A stretch of DNA of 37,499 nucleotides, taken from the NCBI GenBank assembly GCA_964347325.1, contig CAYFYA010000015.1, positions 1 to 37,499 of the forward strand. Reading direction: 5' to 3'. This DNA is from JAJISG01 sp964347325. GTDB lineage: Archaea > Thermoplasmatota > Thermoplasmata > RBG-16-68-12 > JAJISG01. A program made the position numbers and the translations under genes. The notes below the pieces were generated by a model, which saw only the letters and a list, made by a program, of their open reading frames with translations, was not told the origin of the DNA and ran no database searches. Each line of letters begins with the position of its first letter. Position 1 is the first letter of the stretch. This document shows positions 1 to 7,748 of the stretch, in pieces.

Positions 1-45
1 ACCAAGCTACCCTACGGGCCCACATGGCAGGTACGAGGAAACAGG

Positions 46-622
46 GCTTATAGTTTTCAGGATATCGACATGAGCTGCCTCAGGTGAGTGGGAGTCAGTC
101 CAGGGATTGGGCCAGCTTCGCGCACAATCCAGGAAGCTCCGCGGAAATGGATAGGTGCCCGTGCCCGGGCAGGATTCGGAGCGAGGCTCCGGGGATCAGC
201 TCGGACGTGTGGCGGCTGTGAGCTACGGGAATGACCGTATCAAGCTCTCCGTGCGCGACTATGGTGGGCGTGCTTATCGCACCGGGAGCAAAGGGCCAGG
301 CCTTTCCCTGGAGGAACATGTCTTGGGCGTAACCGCCGATCCCTTGACGAAAAGCTTCGTTGAAGCTCGCCAGCATCGCGTTTGCCTTCTTCTCATCAGA
401 GTACAGACTCATATCGGGCTCGGCGAACTAGGGGTTTTCGCAGGACGTCCTACAAACTCCCATGAGTCTCATACCCCCCTCCGCAGGCCACGGTCTCTCC
501 CATAGGGCGGAGGAGCGCATGGAGTGCCGAAGCGCCTGCGAGCTTGCCGGCGTTCGCGAGGTTGGTCAGCCACCAAGAGGGAGAGACGGCACAAAAGTGT
601 TGGAGTCTTCAAAACTATAAGC
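46..622. repeat. 12-bp inverted repeat flanking a gene remnant
   Basis: GCTTATAGTTTT at 46-57 on the plus strand recurs as its exact reverse complement at 611-622. The pair faces inward and encloses the alpha/beta-hydrolase remnant. It could be the ends of a small decayed element, or two convergent TATA-containing promoters, since TTATAG is TATA-like. No target-site duplication was established. Confidence 0.3.
95..427 (-). pseudogene. alpha/beta-hydrolase C-terminal fragment
   Basis: The open frame begins just after an in-frame TAG at 428-430 and encodes only the C-terminal part of an alpha/beta-hydrolase. What is visible is a cap-like helical stretch, then the segment PTIVAHGELDTVIPVAHS carrying the presumed catalytic acid, and GHGHLSI carrying the presumed catalytic histidine. 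The N-terminal half with the nucleophile-elbow GxSxG is absent, and I could not recover it in the other frames upstream. Family members are usually about 250-290 residues, so this roughly 110-residue piece should be inactive. It lies in a region with further gene debris. A short accessory protein starting at ATG 412 cannot be excluded but is less likely. Confidence 0.6.
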
Positions 623-866
623 GCTGGCTGACCATCGCCCCGCAGCGAACGCGGAGAACTATGGCTTACGGATGTTGAGGAAATTCACCGATCAGGGCAG
701 GGTTTGGCCCCCAATCCCGTGGAAGAGAAACAGGAGCATTGGGGGCATACTGCAGCCATCCGGCACTGTCGGAGGCACGAGCGGGAGAGGATTTTCAACC
801 CGGACCCCTAAATCGCGTAATCCAGGTGTCAAGACCCCGACAGGCGTCTCCAGGGGAATGGTGAGG
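428..866. other. Gene-free stretch, probably decayed DNA
   Basis: No frame here gives a recognisable product. A minus-strand frame around 440-600 reads like degraded coding sequence (for example SPSWWLTNLANAGKLAG) but is closed by TAG and joins no recognisable domain. A short open frame on each strand at about 672-907 lacks convincing composition. Nothing else is seen apart from the inverted repeat arm at 611-622. Confidence 0.4.
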
Positions 867-1526
867 CTAGATGATTGAAGAGAACAACAGCCATCCGCCC
901 AGGACAATCTCGAAAAGTAGGACCAACAAACCCCCGAGGCCCCACAGACCCCTGAATTCGGGTCTAGCTAGTCTTATGCCGTTGCCGAGGCCGTAGAGGG
1001 TGCTGGAGACGATTCCAAACCATCCAATTACCGCTGGTACAACTTCATAGACGACAAACAGGACGCAGTAGGCGAGAGTGCCGATTGTGAACAGGATCTG
1101 CGCACGCGAAAAGACCTTGTCCTTTGTGCTGAGAATTCCGCGAGCCAGATCTATCAACGATTGCTTCGCAGCACCCCTAGCGCCTGGGTATTGCCGTGCT
1201 AGTCCGAGAAGTCCCCAGTAGTCCTTTTTGTAGTAGGTTTGGATCGAGCCTTCTCCTATTCGACAGACCGTCCAGACAACGGCCAGCATAACGTTGTACG
1301 ACCCAAAAGCGACGAACAACCCTATCGCTAGGGCAACAATGGAGGCATGCTCTGTTAGTATCAATGCAAAGCTTGTCTTGAAGGCTCTTGGATTCTGGCT
1401 GATCTCATGCAGCTTGGCCTCCGGGTCCAAGTCATTCATTGTTACATAGCCGAATCTCTCACTGGAGAAGACCAGGACTATGATGAACAGGAAGAGAAAC
1501 CCCGAAAGCAAAGTTGCGAGGCTCAA
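867..1526 (-). CDS. DUF4386-like integral membrane protein
   Basis: This 219-residue protein is mostly hydrophobic, with about six predicted membrane segments. One is at the extreme N-terminus, the next at about residues 55-95, and a cluster runs from about residue 140 to the C-terminus. The pattern of a central charged stretch with IGEGS, then a segment of the type LFTIGTLAYCVLFVVYEVVPAVIGW, matches what I know of DUF4386 proteins, whose function is unknown. The start is TTG at 1524-1526, with GAGG about 8 nt upstream; no ATG lies in a sensible place. It stands alone between two gene remnants, so it may belong to an acquired or decaying segment. The family call rests on pattern only. Confidence 0.6.
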   Translation of the reverse strand: MSLATLLSGFLFLFIIVLVFSSERFGYVTMNDLDPEAKLHEISQNPRAFKTSFALILTEHASIVALAIGLFVAFGSYNVMLAVVWTVCRIGEGSIQTYYKKDYWGLLGLARQYPGARGAAKQSLIDLARGILSTKDKVFSRAQILFTIGTLAYCVLFVVYEVVPAVIGWFGIVSSTLYGLGNGIRLARPEFRGLWGLGGLLVLLFEIVLGGWLLFSSII

Positions 1527-1547
1527 ACGAGGTCCTCTAGAGGGTCC

Positions 1548-1664
1548 TCATGATGTGCGCACATGGTCCACTGTGATGACAACGTTCCCCTTCTTGTGAC
1601 CCTTGTCGACATACCTGTGAGCCTCAGCAATCTGCTCCAACGGATTCAACTCACCCGGAAACGG
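1548..1664 (-). pseudogene. Zinc-type alcohol dehydrogenase C-terminal remnant
   Basis: Read on the minus strand, the frame ending at TGA 1548-1550 gives a peptide containing LEQIAEAHRYVDKGHKKGNV followed by VITVDHV. This is the typical C-terminus of zinc-dependent alcohol dehydrogenase/quinone oxidoreductase proteins. An in-frame TAG at 1665-1667 cuts it off. The residues just before LEQIAEAHRY appear to lack the usual short linker, pointing to an internal deletion. No nucleotide-binding or zinc-binding domain is found upstream, where rpoN ends at 1750. The remnant is too short to be functional. Confidence 0.65.
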
Positions 1665-1749
1665 CTAGCCACCTAGACCGAGATGTCGGTACCCCATTGG
1701 TGACAGAATCTGACTCAAGACGTTTCCTTTTGCCGTCATCGAGCCAGCT

Positions 1750-1941
1750 CTATCCGTAGATGATGACGTCGTCAATGAGGTCGACGTGCGAGAGAATCAT
1801 CCTGCGGCAGCAGTAACGGTCGAGGCCAAGCTCGTCGAGGGCCTCTCGGGCCTCCTTCCCAGAGTTTAGCATCTGCAGGTAGCGCTCCCAAGCCGAACCG
1901 ATCACCTTTCCGCAGGTAAAGCAACGCACCGGTATGATCAT
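1750..1941 (-). CDS. rpoN: DNA-directed RNA polymerase subunit N (Rpb10)
   Basis: This is the small zinc-binding assembly subunit of archaeal RNA polymerase, equivalent to eukaryotic Rpb10. At 63 residues it has the normal length. The N-terminus MIIPVRCFTCGK and the motif YCCRRM supply the four zinc ligands (C8, C11, C44, C45). The gene follows rps9 by 4 nt at the end of the eL18-uL13-uS9-rpoN unit, the conserved archaeal order, so it is very probably cotranscribed. rpoK and rps2, common next genes in archaea, are not downstream; the order is broken by gene remnants. Confidence 0.97.
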   Translation of the reverse strand: MIIPVRCFTCGKVIGSAWERYLQMLNSGKEAREALDELGLDRYCCRRMILSHVDLIDDVIIYG

Positions 1942-1945
1942 CCTC

Positions 1946-2356
1946 TCACCTGTACGACTTCTGCCTCATCTTCCTCGCGCCGCGACCCAGGGGCTTCTTC
2001 GGGAGTTTCCTCCGAGTGTCTGGAACGATGAGGGTCCTGTCGTAGGATCTAAGCTCCTCCTCCAGCTTCTCATCCTTGTAGTAGGATACCAGGCCTCGGG
2101 AGACTGCCGTGCGGATGGCGTCGGCCTGTCCCATGACACCTCCACCCCTGACGTTGACGTCGATGTCCACCTTCGAGACCCGGTCCCCCGCCACCGCCAG
2201 GGCCTCGAGAATCTTCAGCCGCGCCATCTCGGGCTCGTGGATCTCTAGGGGAACCTTGTTTATCCTTACCCTCCCACGGCCCGAACGCAACACGGCCCTG
2301 GCCACGGCGGTCTTCCTCTTGCCGCTGGCCACCACAGCCCCCTTCTTCGCCACCAT
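1946..2356 (-). CDS. rps9: Small ribosomal subunit protein uS9
   Basis: This 136-residue protein is uS9 of the small subunit, whose C-terminal tail reaches toward the decoding site. It has the family's N-terminal SGKRKTAVARAVLRSGRGRV and the C-terminal arginine/lysine-rich stretch GRGARKMRQKSYR. The final residues KSYR are the diagnostic uS9 ending (usually KRYR or KSYR). It starts 2 nt after uL13 stops and ends 4 nt before rpoN, so translation within this unit is tightly linked. Confidence 0.97.
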   Translation of the reverse strand: MVAKKGAVVASGKRKTAVARAVLRSGRGRVRINKVPLEIHEPEMARLKILEALAVAGDRVSKVDIDVNVRGGGVMGQADAIRTAVSRGLVSYYKDEKLEEELRSYDRTLIVPDTRRKLPKKPLGRGARKMRQKSYR

Positions 2357-2358
2357 GC

Positions 2359-2763
2359 CTAGGCTCCCAACAGCTTTGACAGCTCCTCGAGGGTGATATA
2401 TGTTGTGGTCTTGCCCTCGACGCTGGCGGGCGGGACCTCGGCCTCCCCATCAAAATCCTCAGGCTGCCCCACGTGCACTCTCAGCCGCTTCAAGGCCTCC
2501 CGTCCTCGAGGCTTCTGGTAAGGGAGCATTCCCCGCACAGTCCTCTTGAGGATTCGGTCCGCCCTCTTGGGGAAGTACGGTCCTTTCCGCTGACTCCCTA
2601 TCCTCCTCTTCTCTCGGTACTCCGCCAAGACGGAGTCCCGGGCCCCGGTGATGACGGCCTTCTCCGCGTTGACAAGGACGACCTCCTCACCCGCCAGGAG
2701 GCGCTTGGCAACGAGGCTGGCCAGGCGTCCAAGAATCTGTCCGGAGGCATCGAGGGTGGCCAT
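2359..2763 (-). CDS. rpl13: Large ribosomal subunit protein uL13
   Basis: This 134-residue protein is uL13, an early-assembly protein of the 50S subunit. The N-terminus reads as the archaeal form (DASGQILGRLASLVAKRLL), followed by VVLVNAEKAVITG. The central segment KGPYFPKRADRILKRTVRGM and the LPYQKPRGREALKRLRV stretch are also characteristic. It lies 1 nt downstream of rpl18e and 2 nt upstream of rps9. Length and motifs are normal. Confidence 0.97.
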   Translation of the reverse strand: MATLDASGQILGRLASLVAKRLLAGEEVVLVNAEKAVITGARDSVLAEYREKRRIGSQRKGPYFPKRADRILKRTVRGMLPYQKPRGREALKRLRVHVGQPEDFDGEAEVPPASVEGKTTTYITLEELSKLLGA

Positions 2764-2764
2764 G

Positions 2765-3130
2765 CTATCCCATCATCCTCACGCCACTTCCGCTGGGGTT
2801 CCTCTCCACGATCTCCCGCAATCCCAGGTAGGTCCCCCCAGCGGCCTCGACCTTCTCCTGGGCTCCCCTTGAGGCCTGGAAGGCAGCAACGACAACGGCC
2901 TTGGTGAGCTCTCCGGCTCCCAGAAGCTTGCCGGGTACCACCACAACGTCGTCTTTGGACGCGTGTCTCTCGATTCTGGAGAGGTTGACCTCGGCCCAGT
3001 TTGCTCTAGGGCGGGACAGCCTCATGGCTAGGTCCCTCCAGATGGGGGCGTCGTTCTCCCTGGCGACCTTCTTCAAGTCCTGGATGAGGGCCACCAGGCC
3101 GGGATTTGACTTCTTCAGGGCCTTGGCCAT
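2765..3130 (-). CDS. rpl18e: Large ribosomal subunit protein eL18
   Basis: This 121-residue protein is eL18, present in archaea and eukaryotes but not bacteria. Supporting segments are the N-terminal KKSNPGLVALIQDLKKVARE, the central DDVVVVPGKLLGAGELTKAV and the C-terminal NPSGSGVRMMG. It is the first gene of the ribosomal unit. A TATA-like AAGCTTTTTAGC on the minus strand at 3159-3169 would put the transcription start near 3138, leaving a leader of about 8 nt. That promoter is inferred from spacing only. Confidence 0.96.
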   Translation of the reverse strand: MAKALKKSNPGLVALIQDLKKVARENDAPIWRDLAMRLSRPRANWAEVNLSRIERHASKDDVVVVPGKLLGAGELTKAVVVAAFQASRGAQEKVEAAGGTYLGLREIVERNPSGSGVRMMG

Positions 3131-3253
3131 GCCAACTTGCCACCTACGAAGGATGCTGCTAAAAAGCTTGTGGGTGTGCGAATGGACGACCGATCCAGAC
3201 GTAGGCGATATAGAGCATCTGCAATTGGTACTCCGAGTACAGAGGTCGTTCGT

Positions 3254-3592
3254 CTAGGCGCTAAAGGACTGACCACAGGCACAAGAACTCTTGGCGTTGG
3301 GGTTGTTGATGACGAACCCCGTCCCCATCAGGCTCTCCTGGTAGTCGACGACCGTTCCCTGCAGGTATGGCGCACTGAACTCGTCCACGACGAGGCTGAC
3401 TCCGTTCGTCTCGATGACGCTGTCGCCTGCCTCCTCCTTCTCCTCGAAGGTCATGCCGTAGCTGAGGCCTGAGCAGCCGCCGCCGCTGACGAAGACCCTC
3501 AAATAGGAGTAGTTGCCGCCTTCGTTCTCCAAAAGAGACCTGACCTTCTCGGCGGCCGCTTCCGTAAGAGAGATCTCGAACATGCCCCACAC
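3254..3592 (-). CDS. HesB/IscA-type iron-sulfur cluster assembly protein
   Basis: A-type carrier proteins of the HesB/IscA/ErpA family bind iron-sulfur clusters and pass them to target enzymes. This 112-residue protein has the fold signature LRVFVSGGGCSGLSYGMTF and the C-terminal pair SSCACGQSF. Together these give the three ligand cysteines in the C-x(about 60)-C-x-C arrangement. The middle has VVDEFSAPYLQGTVVDY, another family hallmark. Two in-frame ATGs (3592, and 3583 giving MFEISLTEAA) are possible. The TATA box at 3617-3625 fits a very short leader at 3592, while the family N-terminus fits 3583. It stands apart from the ribosomal unit, with 123 bp between them, and no SUF or ISC neighbours are in view. 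Confidence 0.93.
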   Translation of the reverse strand: MWGMFEISLTEAAAEKVRSLLENEGGNYSYLRVFVSGGGCSGLSYGMTFEEKEEAGDSVIETNGVSLVVDEFSAPYLQGTVVDYQESLMGTGFVINNPNAKSSCACGQSFSA

Positions 3593-3616
3593 CTATTACG
3601 TCGTTATAAGCCATCC

Positions 3617-3625
3617 ATATTTAAG
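3617..3625 (-). promoter_or_regulatory. TATA box of the IscA-like gene
   Basis: CTTAAATAT on the minus strand lies about 28 nt upstream of the ATG at 3592. This is the usual archaeal TATA-to-start distance and implies a nearly leaderless mRNA. Confidence 0.55.
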
Positions 3626-3710
3626 TCTTCTCCGCTCGCTATCTCAGTGAGGAGGACGCTTGGGTCAAGGCACGGGACTTTTGCGCTAGGGCGGCTCAAA
3701 GACCCGAAAA

Positions 3711-3719
3711 GCTTAATAC
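3711..3719 (+). promoter_or_regulatory. TATA box of the TIM-barrel/hxlB unit
   Basis: GCTTAATAC sits 49 nt before the ATG at 3760, predicting transcription from about 3740 and a leader near 20 nt. The upstream GTG at 3739 would fall at the predicted transcription start and is not favoured. Confidence 0.45.
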
Positions 3720-3759
3720 GCTATGCATCTGGATAGAAGTGCAGAGGCGCGGTTGCTCC

Positions 3760-4788
3760 ATGATACGTTTTGGCCCTGCTGGGATCCCACTATCCTGTAA
3801 GGGCCGCACCCTGGAGGACGGCATAGAGGACGTCCACAATCTCGGCCTTACGGCCCTGGAGGTCCAGCTGGTCCGGGTGAACATTATCGAGAGGTATCCC
3901 AACGACGAGGAGGTGGGCCTCACTCCCAGAACCGTGCCGGATGAGCTCGTCGTATCCCTGAAGAGGGAGGTTGAGGCCGAGCAGCTCGTCCACAACCCTG
4001 ACGCCCCCATCGAGGCCGGTGATGTGCTGCAGATCCTCATCGGCAGCATCGCGAGGGACTTCGCCCATCTGGAGTACCTTGGTCAGCTCGCCAAAGAGCT
4101 GGACGTGGAGATGTCCCTACATACGCCCTACTACATGGACCTGGCCGGCGTTGGCGACCTGAGCAAGAAGAGCATCGATAGCATCCGCTGGGGTGGGACC
4201 ATCGCCCATCACCTGGGTGCGACGGTGGTTGCCACTCACATGGGTCTCTATGGCGGGCTGAGCTCGGAGGAGGCCCTCAAGAGGATAGCCAGACGGGTTC
4301 AGGACCTCTCGGAGTGGTTCCAGCGGCACGGCATTGCTTCTCGTCTGGGCCTGGAGACCAGCGGGAGGCAGGAGGTCTTCGGCGACGTGGATGAGGTGGT
4401 GAAGATCTGCGAGGCGGTCCCCAACGTCATGCCTGTGATAAACTTCCCCCACAGCCACGCCCGCGGTGGTGGGAGTCTGAGGGAGCCAGAGGACTTCGAG
4501 GAGCTGATGTCCCGCCTGGAGAAGTACAGCTATGGCCAGTTCCATACACACTTCTCAGGCGTCGAGCATGAAGGGGGGAACGAGTTGAGGTACACTCCCA
4601 TCAAGCGGGGTGACCTGCGGTTCGAACCCTTGGTCGACCACCTGCTGGACTCAGATTACGCCATCACCCTCATCTCTTCCTCACCTCTCCTCGAGCACGA
4701 CGCCATGTACATGAAGGTCATCCTAGAGAGGATGCTCAGCCGAAGAATCACCAAGCTTGTCAAGCTCAGGAAGGGGGAGGCGGGTTGA
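3760..4788 (+). CDS. Xylose isomerase-like/endonuclease IV-type TIM-barrel protein
   Basis: This 342-residue protein looks like an AP-endonuclease-2 superfamily TIM barrel, which includes endonuclease IV and sugar-phosphate isomerases/epimerases. Candidate metal ligands appear in order: LHTPYYMDL, THMGLYGG, LETSGRQEVFGD, FPHSHARGGG and FHTHFSGVEHEGG. The order resembles endonuclease IV, but the spacing differs enough that DNA repair activity is not assured. ATG 3760 (MIRFGPAGIP) is chosen because the barrel begins there and the TATA box at 3711-3719 lies suitably upstream. The stop overlaps the TTG start of the hexuloisomerase gene (TTGA), so the two are translationally coupled. That pairing hints at sugar-phosphate chemistry instead of repair. 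Specific substrate unknown. Confidence 0.75.
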   Translation: MIRFGPAGIPLSCKGRTLEDGIEDVHNLGLTALEVQLVRVNIIERYPNDEEVGLTPRTVPDELVVSLKREVEAEQLVHNPDAPIEAGDVLQILIGSIARDFAHLEYLGQLAKELDVEMSLHTPYYMDLAGVGDLSKKSIDSIRWGGTIAHHLGATVVATHMGLYGGLSSEEALKRIARRVQDLSEWFQRHGIASRLGLETSGRQEVFGDVDEVVKICEAVPNVMPVINFPHSHARGGGSLREPEDFEELMSRLEKYSYGQFHTHFSGVEHEGGNELRYTPIKRGDLRFEPLVDHLLDSDYAITLISSSPLLEHDAMYMKVILERMLSRRITKLVKLRKGEAG

Positions 4789-5330
4789 AGGTCAGCGAGC
4801 CGGCGGAGTTCCTGGTGGGGCAGGTCTCAAAGATCATAAACGAGGACCACGACGAACTCGTGCAGAGCTCTATCGACTTCATCGCCAACGCCCCCAAGAT
4901 CTTCGTCTACGGCGTAGGTCGCTCGGGTCTCGTGGGCAAAGCCTTCGCCATGAGGATGGTTCAGCTCGGCCTACGCTCCTTCTTCATTGGCGAGACCATT
5001 ACTCCCATCGTGGAGCCTGACGACGTCGTGATCATCGTGTCCAAGACCGGGGCAACCATGTCGGCCATCCAGACGGCGAACATCGCCCGCCGTGTGGGAG
5101 CTTGTGTCATCTCCATTACGGGGGAGCAGAGGAGCAAGCTCGCCCATGCCTCCAGCATTGTCCTCGCCCTTCGGACTTCGAGGAGCAAGAAGGCCTCCCA
5201 GTATGCCCCCCTGGGGACCCTCTTCGAGAACGCCGCCTTTCTCTTTCTTGACTGTCTGGTCTCCATGCTGATGGAGAGACTTGGCCAGACCGAGGACGAC
5301 ATGAGAAATCGCCACGCCATCATGGTCTGA
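4785..5330 (+). CDS. hxlB: 6-phospho-3-hexuloisomerase
   Basis: This SIS-domain enzyme interconverts D-arabino-hex-3-ulose 6-phosphate and fructose 6-phosphate. In archaea it usually runs, with hexulose-phosphate synthase, in reverse to make ribulose 5-phosphate. The 181-residue length is normal. FVYGVGRSGLVGKAFAMRM is the sugar-phosphate-binding SIS motif, IVSKTGATMSAI the second loop, and PLGTLFENAAFLFLDCLV the typical C-terminal segment. It starts at TTG 4785, overlapping the preceding TGA by 3 nt, with GGGGGAGG just upstream as ribosome-binding site. No hexulose-phosphate synthase gene is in the window. The coupled TIM-barrel gene is too long and of the wrong type to be that enzyme. Confidence 0.92.
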   Translation: MKVSEPAEFLVGQVSKIINEDHDELVQSSIDFIANAPKIFVYGVGRSGLVGKAFAMRMVQLGLRSFFIGETITPIVEPDDVVIIVSKTGATMSAIQTANIARRVGACVISITGEQRSKLAHASSIVLALRTSRSKKASQYAPLGTLFENAAFLFLDCLVSMLMERLGQTEDDMRNRHAIMV

Positions 5331-5374
5331 GTCCGGGGGAAGGTTGATTAGAGCAAGGTTCCTGTAGGCGCTAG

Positions 5375-6523
5375 ATGGCCAAGGAGTTCGTTGTCACTCC
5401 CTGGGAGGTCAGGGGGGAGATCGACTACAACAAGCTCATCGAGCGCTTCGGAACGGAGCCCATCGATGAGGAGCTGCTGAAGAGGATAGAGACGGCGGCC
5501 GGCGGACTCCACCCGCTCCTCACCAGGGGCGTCTTCTACTCCCACCGAGACCTTAACTGGATCCTCGACGAGTACGAGAAGGGGAACGACTTCTTCCTGT
5601 ACACCGGGAGGGGGCCCTCCAGCGAGGTCCACGTTGGCCACATGCTTCCATGGGTATTCACTAAGTGGCTCCAGGACTCTCTGGGCGTCAAGCTCTACTT
5701 CCAGATCACCGACGACGAGAAGTTCTTGTTCAGAGACTTCCAGAACCTGGAGGAATCTCAGAGGGTTGGCTACGACAACGCCCTGGACATCATCGCCCTG
5801 GGGTTCGATCCCAGCAAGACCCGCATCTTCCTGGACTCCGAGGTCATCCGCACCTTGTACCCCATCGCGCTCCGGGTGGCCCGGCGCATCACCTTCTCCA
5901 CGGTGAAGGCGGTCTTCGGTTTCACTCATTCCAACAACGTCGGAGAGATCTTCTACACGAGCATCCAGGCCGTCCCGTGCTTCCTGGAAAGCGTCTTGCA
6001 GGGGGAGAACGTGCCGTGCCTCATTCCCTGCGGGATCGACCAGGACCCCCACTTCCGCATCGCCCGGGATGTAGCACCCCAGCTTGGGTACTATAAGCCC
6101 GCGCTGATACACAACAAGCTCGTGCCGAGCCTCCAGGGCATGCACGCCAAGATGTCGGCGTCGATCCCAGCATCAGCCATCTTCGTCACGGATGACCCTC
6201 AGGTAGCCCGCGAAAACGTGATGGAAGCGGTTACAGGGGGCGGCGCAACGGTGGAGGAGCACCGCAAGTACGGAGGGAATCCGGATATCTGCCCCGTCTA
6301 CCACTACTACGCCTACTTCTTCGACTGGGACGAGGACCATCTAAAGAAGGTCAACGAGACTTGCAGGACAGGGGAAAGGCTGTGTGGCGACTGCAAGGCC
6401 GAGCTTGCTGACCGGGTCGCCTCCTTCCTCGAAACCCATCAGGAGAAGAGAAAAGAGGCGAGGGACAAGCTCCAGGACTTCATTCTCACGGAGGAGGAGC
6501 TGTCAGAGCTCGAGAAAGCTTGA
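5375..6523 (+). CDS. trpS: Tryptophanyl-tRNA synthetase
   Basis: This class I synthetase charges tRNA-Trp. The 382-residue protein is of archaeal/eukaryotic type, with an N-terminal region absent from bacterial TrpRS (FVVTPWEV at the start). The ATP-binding HIGH motif is HVGH at residues 86-89. The KMSKS loop is KMSAS at 259-263, the usual variant in this subfamily. GIDQDPHFRIARDVA contributes to the active site, and the C-terminal DKLQDFILTEEELSE is conserved. It begins 44 nt after hxlB and may be cotranscribed. Its last 38 nt overlap the 3' end of the opposing TPR/KaiC-like gene. Confidence 0.96.
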   Translation: MAKEFVVTPWEVRGEIDYNKLIERFGTEPIDEELLKRIETAAGGLHPLLTRGVFYSHRDLNWILDEYEKGNDFFLYTGRGPSSEVHVGHMLPWVFTKWLQDSLGVKLYFQITDDEKFLFRDFQNLEESQRVGYDNALDIIALGFDPSKTRIFLDSEVIRTLYPIALRVARRITFSTVKAVFGFTHSNNVGEIFYTSIQAVPCFLESVLQGENVPCLIPCGIDQDPHFRIARDVAPQLGYYKPALIHNKLVPSLQGMHAKMSASIPASAIFVTDDPQVARENVMEAVTGGGATVEEHRKYGGNPDICPVYHYYAYFFDWDEDHLKKVNETCRTGERLCGDCKAELADRVASFLETHQEKRKEARDKLQDFILTEEELSELEKA

Positions 6524-7736
6524 AACCGTTTTCCCAGTAGAGGAAGTAGAGGGAGGTCGAGTGCTTCCTGTCGCGCATCTTCGCGACACGCAGCGCCCTC
6601 TGGAGGTCTCCCCCATCCCTTCGCCGCCAATTGAGCTCGATGACCCCGTCAGAAAGGTATTCCGGTACATCGTAGACTTTGATTGGGTGGCCCTCATAGT
6701 CCAGTTCGTACCTCTCGGCGGTGATGAAGGAGGTAATCTCAAGGGAACGGAGGTAGTCGAATAGCCTGTGGAGCTCTGCCCGGCGGTCCTCGAAGTCCAC
6801 CAAGGACTCCAGGCCCTCCAGGGAATCGAGAGCGAGGACCCGCACACCCGTCGCATGGCTTTGCTCAATCTTGCCCTTCAAGAAATCGAACCAGTCGCTT
6901 GTCTCTCTATCAGTATGGAGATCACGTCGAATTCGTGCCAGGTCGAGAACCTGGAGGTTGTCCGCTGCCTTGCTAGGATCCAGACCCAAGGAGGCTAGAT
7001 GTTTCCGAAGGCTCTCTTTGGACTGCTCCACGGTGATAAAGAGTCCCTTCGCCCTCCGTCGGAGGGCTTGCTGGAATAGAATCCAAAAGCAGAGACTCGT
7101 CTTGAAGGTCCCTGGCATTCCAGTAATGAGCACCACGGAGCCGGGGCTGACGCCTCCGCCCAGGTCCAGGTCGAGCAGGTCGATGGATGTGGGAAGGGCA
7201 CGTGCCTCCACCCTCTTCGGACCCTGTCGGGCCTTCCTGGTCATATCCACCGGCTGGGCGTTGCCTTTCTTCTTCTCCATCCGAGTCTCCACGTCGCCCC
7301 TCTCGATACCTGTTCTAGAGGCGTCCCCTCTCCCGTAGAGGGCATCGACGTAGCCAGGATTGATCTGCAGTGCCTTGTCGTAGTAGGTCTTCGCCTTCTC
7401 ACGCTTTTCGAGCTTGACGAGGGATTCCCCACAGTAATACCAGTACTCCTCATCCCTCGGTACCTTCCTGGTGAGCTCCCTGAAGACATCAAAAGCCTCT
7501 AGGTACGACCCCAATCTGAAGAGCGCCTTTCCCTTTGCCTCCAGGGCCTTCACGTGGTCGGAATCGAGCCAGAGGACCTTCTTAAGGGCGATTAGGGCCT
7601 TCTCAAGTTCACCCTCTTTTGCCAGCAGAACCCCTTTGCTATACCATAGTCCTGGATCGTCGGGCCTGGTCCTGAGCTGTCCTTCCACCCATCGGAGGGC
7701 AGCCTTCCCAAGGTTCTCCTCAGTCGTTTTCGGCAT
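6486..7736 (-). CDS. TPR-KaiC-like (RecA-fold) ATPase
   Basis: This 416-residue protein joins about three N-terminal tetratricopeptide repeats (residues 25-127) to a RecA/KaiC-like ATPase domain (about 180-410) through a charged linker at 140-180. Walker A is GMPGTFKT at 206-213; Walker B is RVLALDSLEGLE. The TPRs probably bind a partner protein, and the ATPase resembles archaeal KaiC/GvpD/RAD55-like regulatory ATPases. It is the last gene of the minus-strand GTPase/LC7/KaiC cluster and follows the previous ATPase by 12 nt. Its 3' end overlaps trpS by 38 nt. ATG 7736 gives a sensible start before the first repeat. Client and output are unknown. Confidence 0.85.
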   Translation of the reverse strand: MPKTTEENLGKAALRWVEGQLRTRPDDPGLWYSKGVLLAKEGELEKALIALKKVLWLDSDHVKALEAKGKALFRLGSYLEAFDVFRELTRKVPRDEEYWYYCGESLVKLEKREKAKTYYDKALQINPGYVDALYGRGDASRTGIERGDVETRMEKKKGNAQPVDMTRKARQGPKRVEARALPTSIDLLDLDLGGGVSPGSVVLITGMPGTFKTSLCFWILFQQALRRRAKGLFITVEQSKESLRKHLASLGLDPSKAADNLQVLDLARIRRDLHTDRETSDWFDFLKGKIEQSHATGVRVLALDSLEGLESLVDFEDRRAELHRLFDYLRSLEITSFITAERYELDYEGHPIKVYDVPEYLSDGVIELNWRRRDGGDLQRALRVAKMRDRKHSTSLYFLYWENGFKLSRALTAPPP

Positions 7737-7748
7737 AACAGAGACCGA

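Noticed and set aside
3131..3253. Possible small RNA between rpl18e and the IscA-like gene
   Set aside because: No stable fold or box motif could be made out; the region probably holds only the ribosomal promoter.
4617..4632. GGTTCGAACC, like a tRNA T-arm
   Set aside because: It lies inside the TIM-barrel coding frame and no acceptor, D or anticodon stem is found around it.
5348..6145. A 265-residue open frame opposite trpS
   Set aside because: Same reason: trpS is complete and recognisable on the plus strand.
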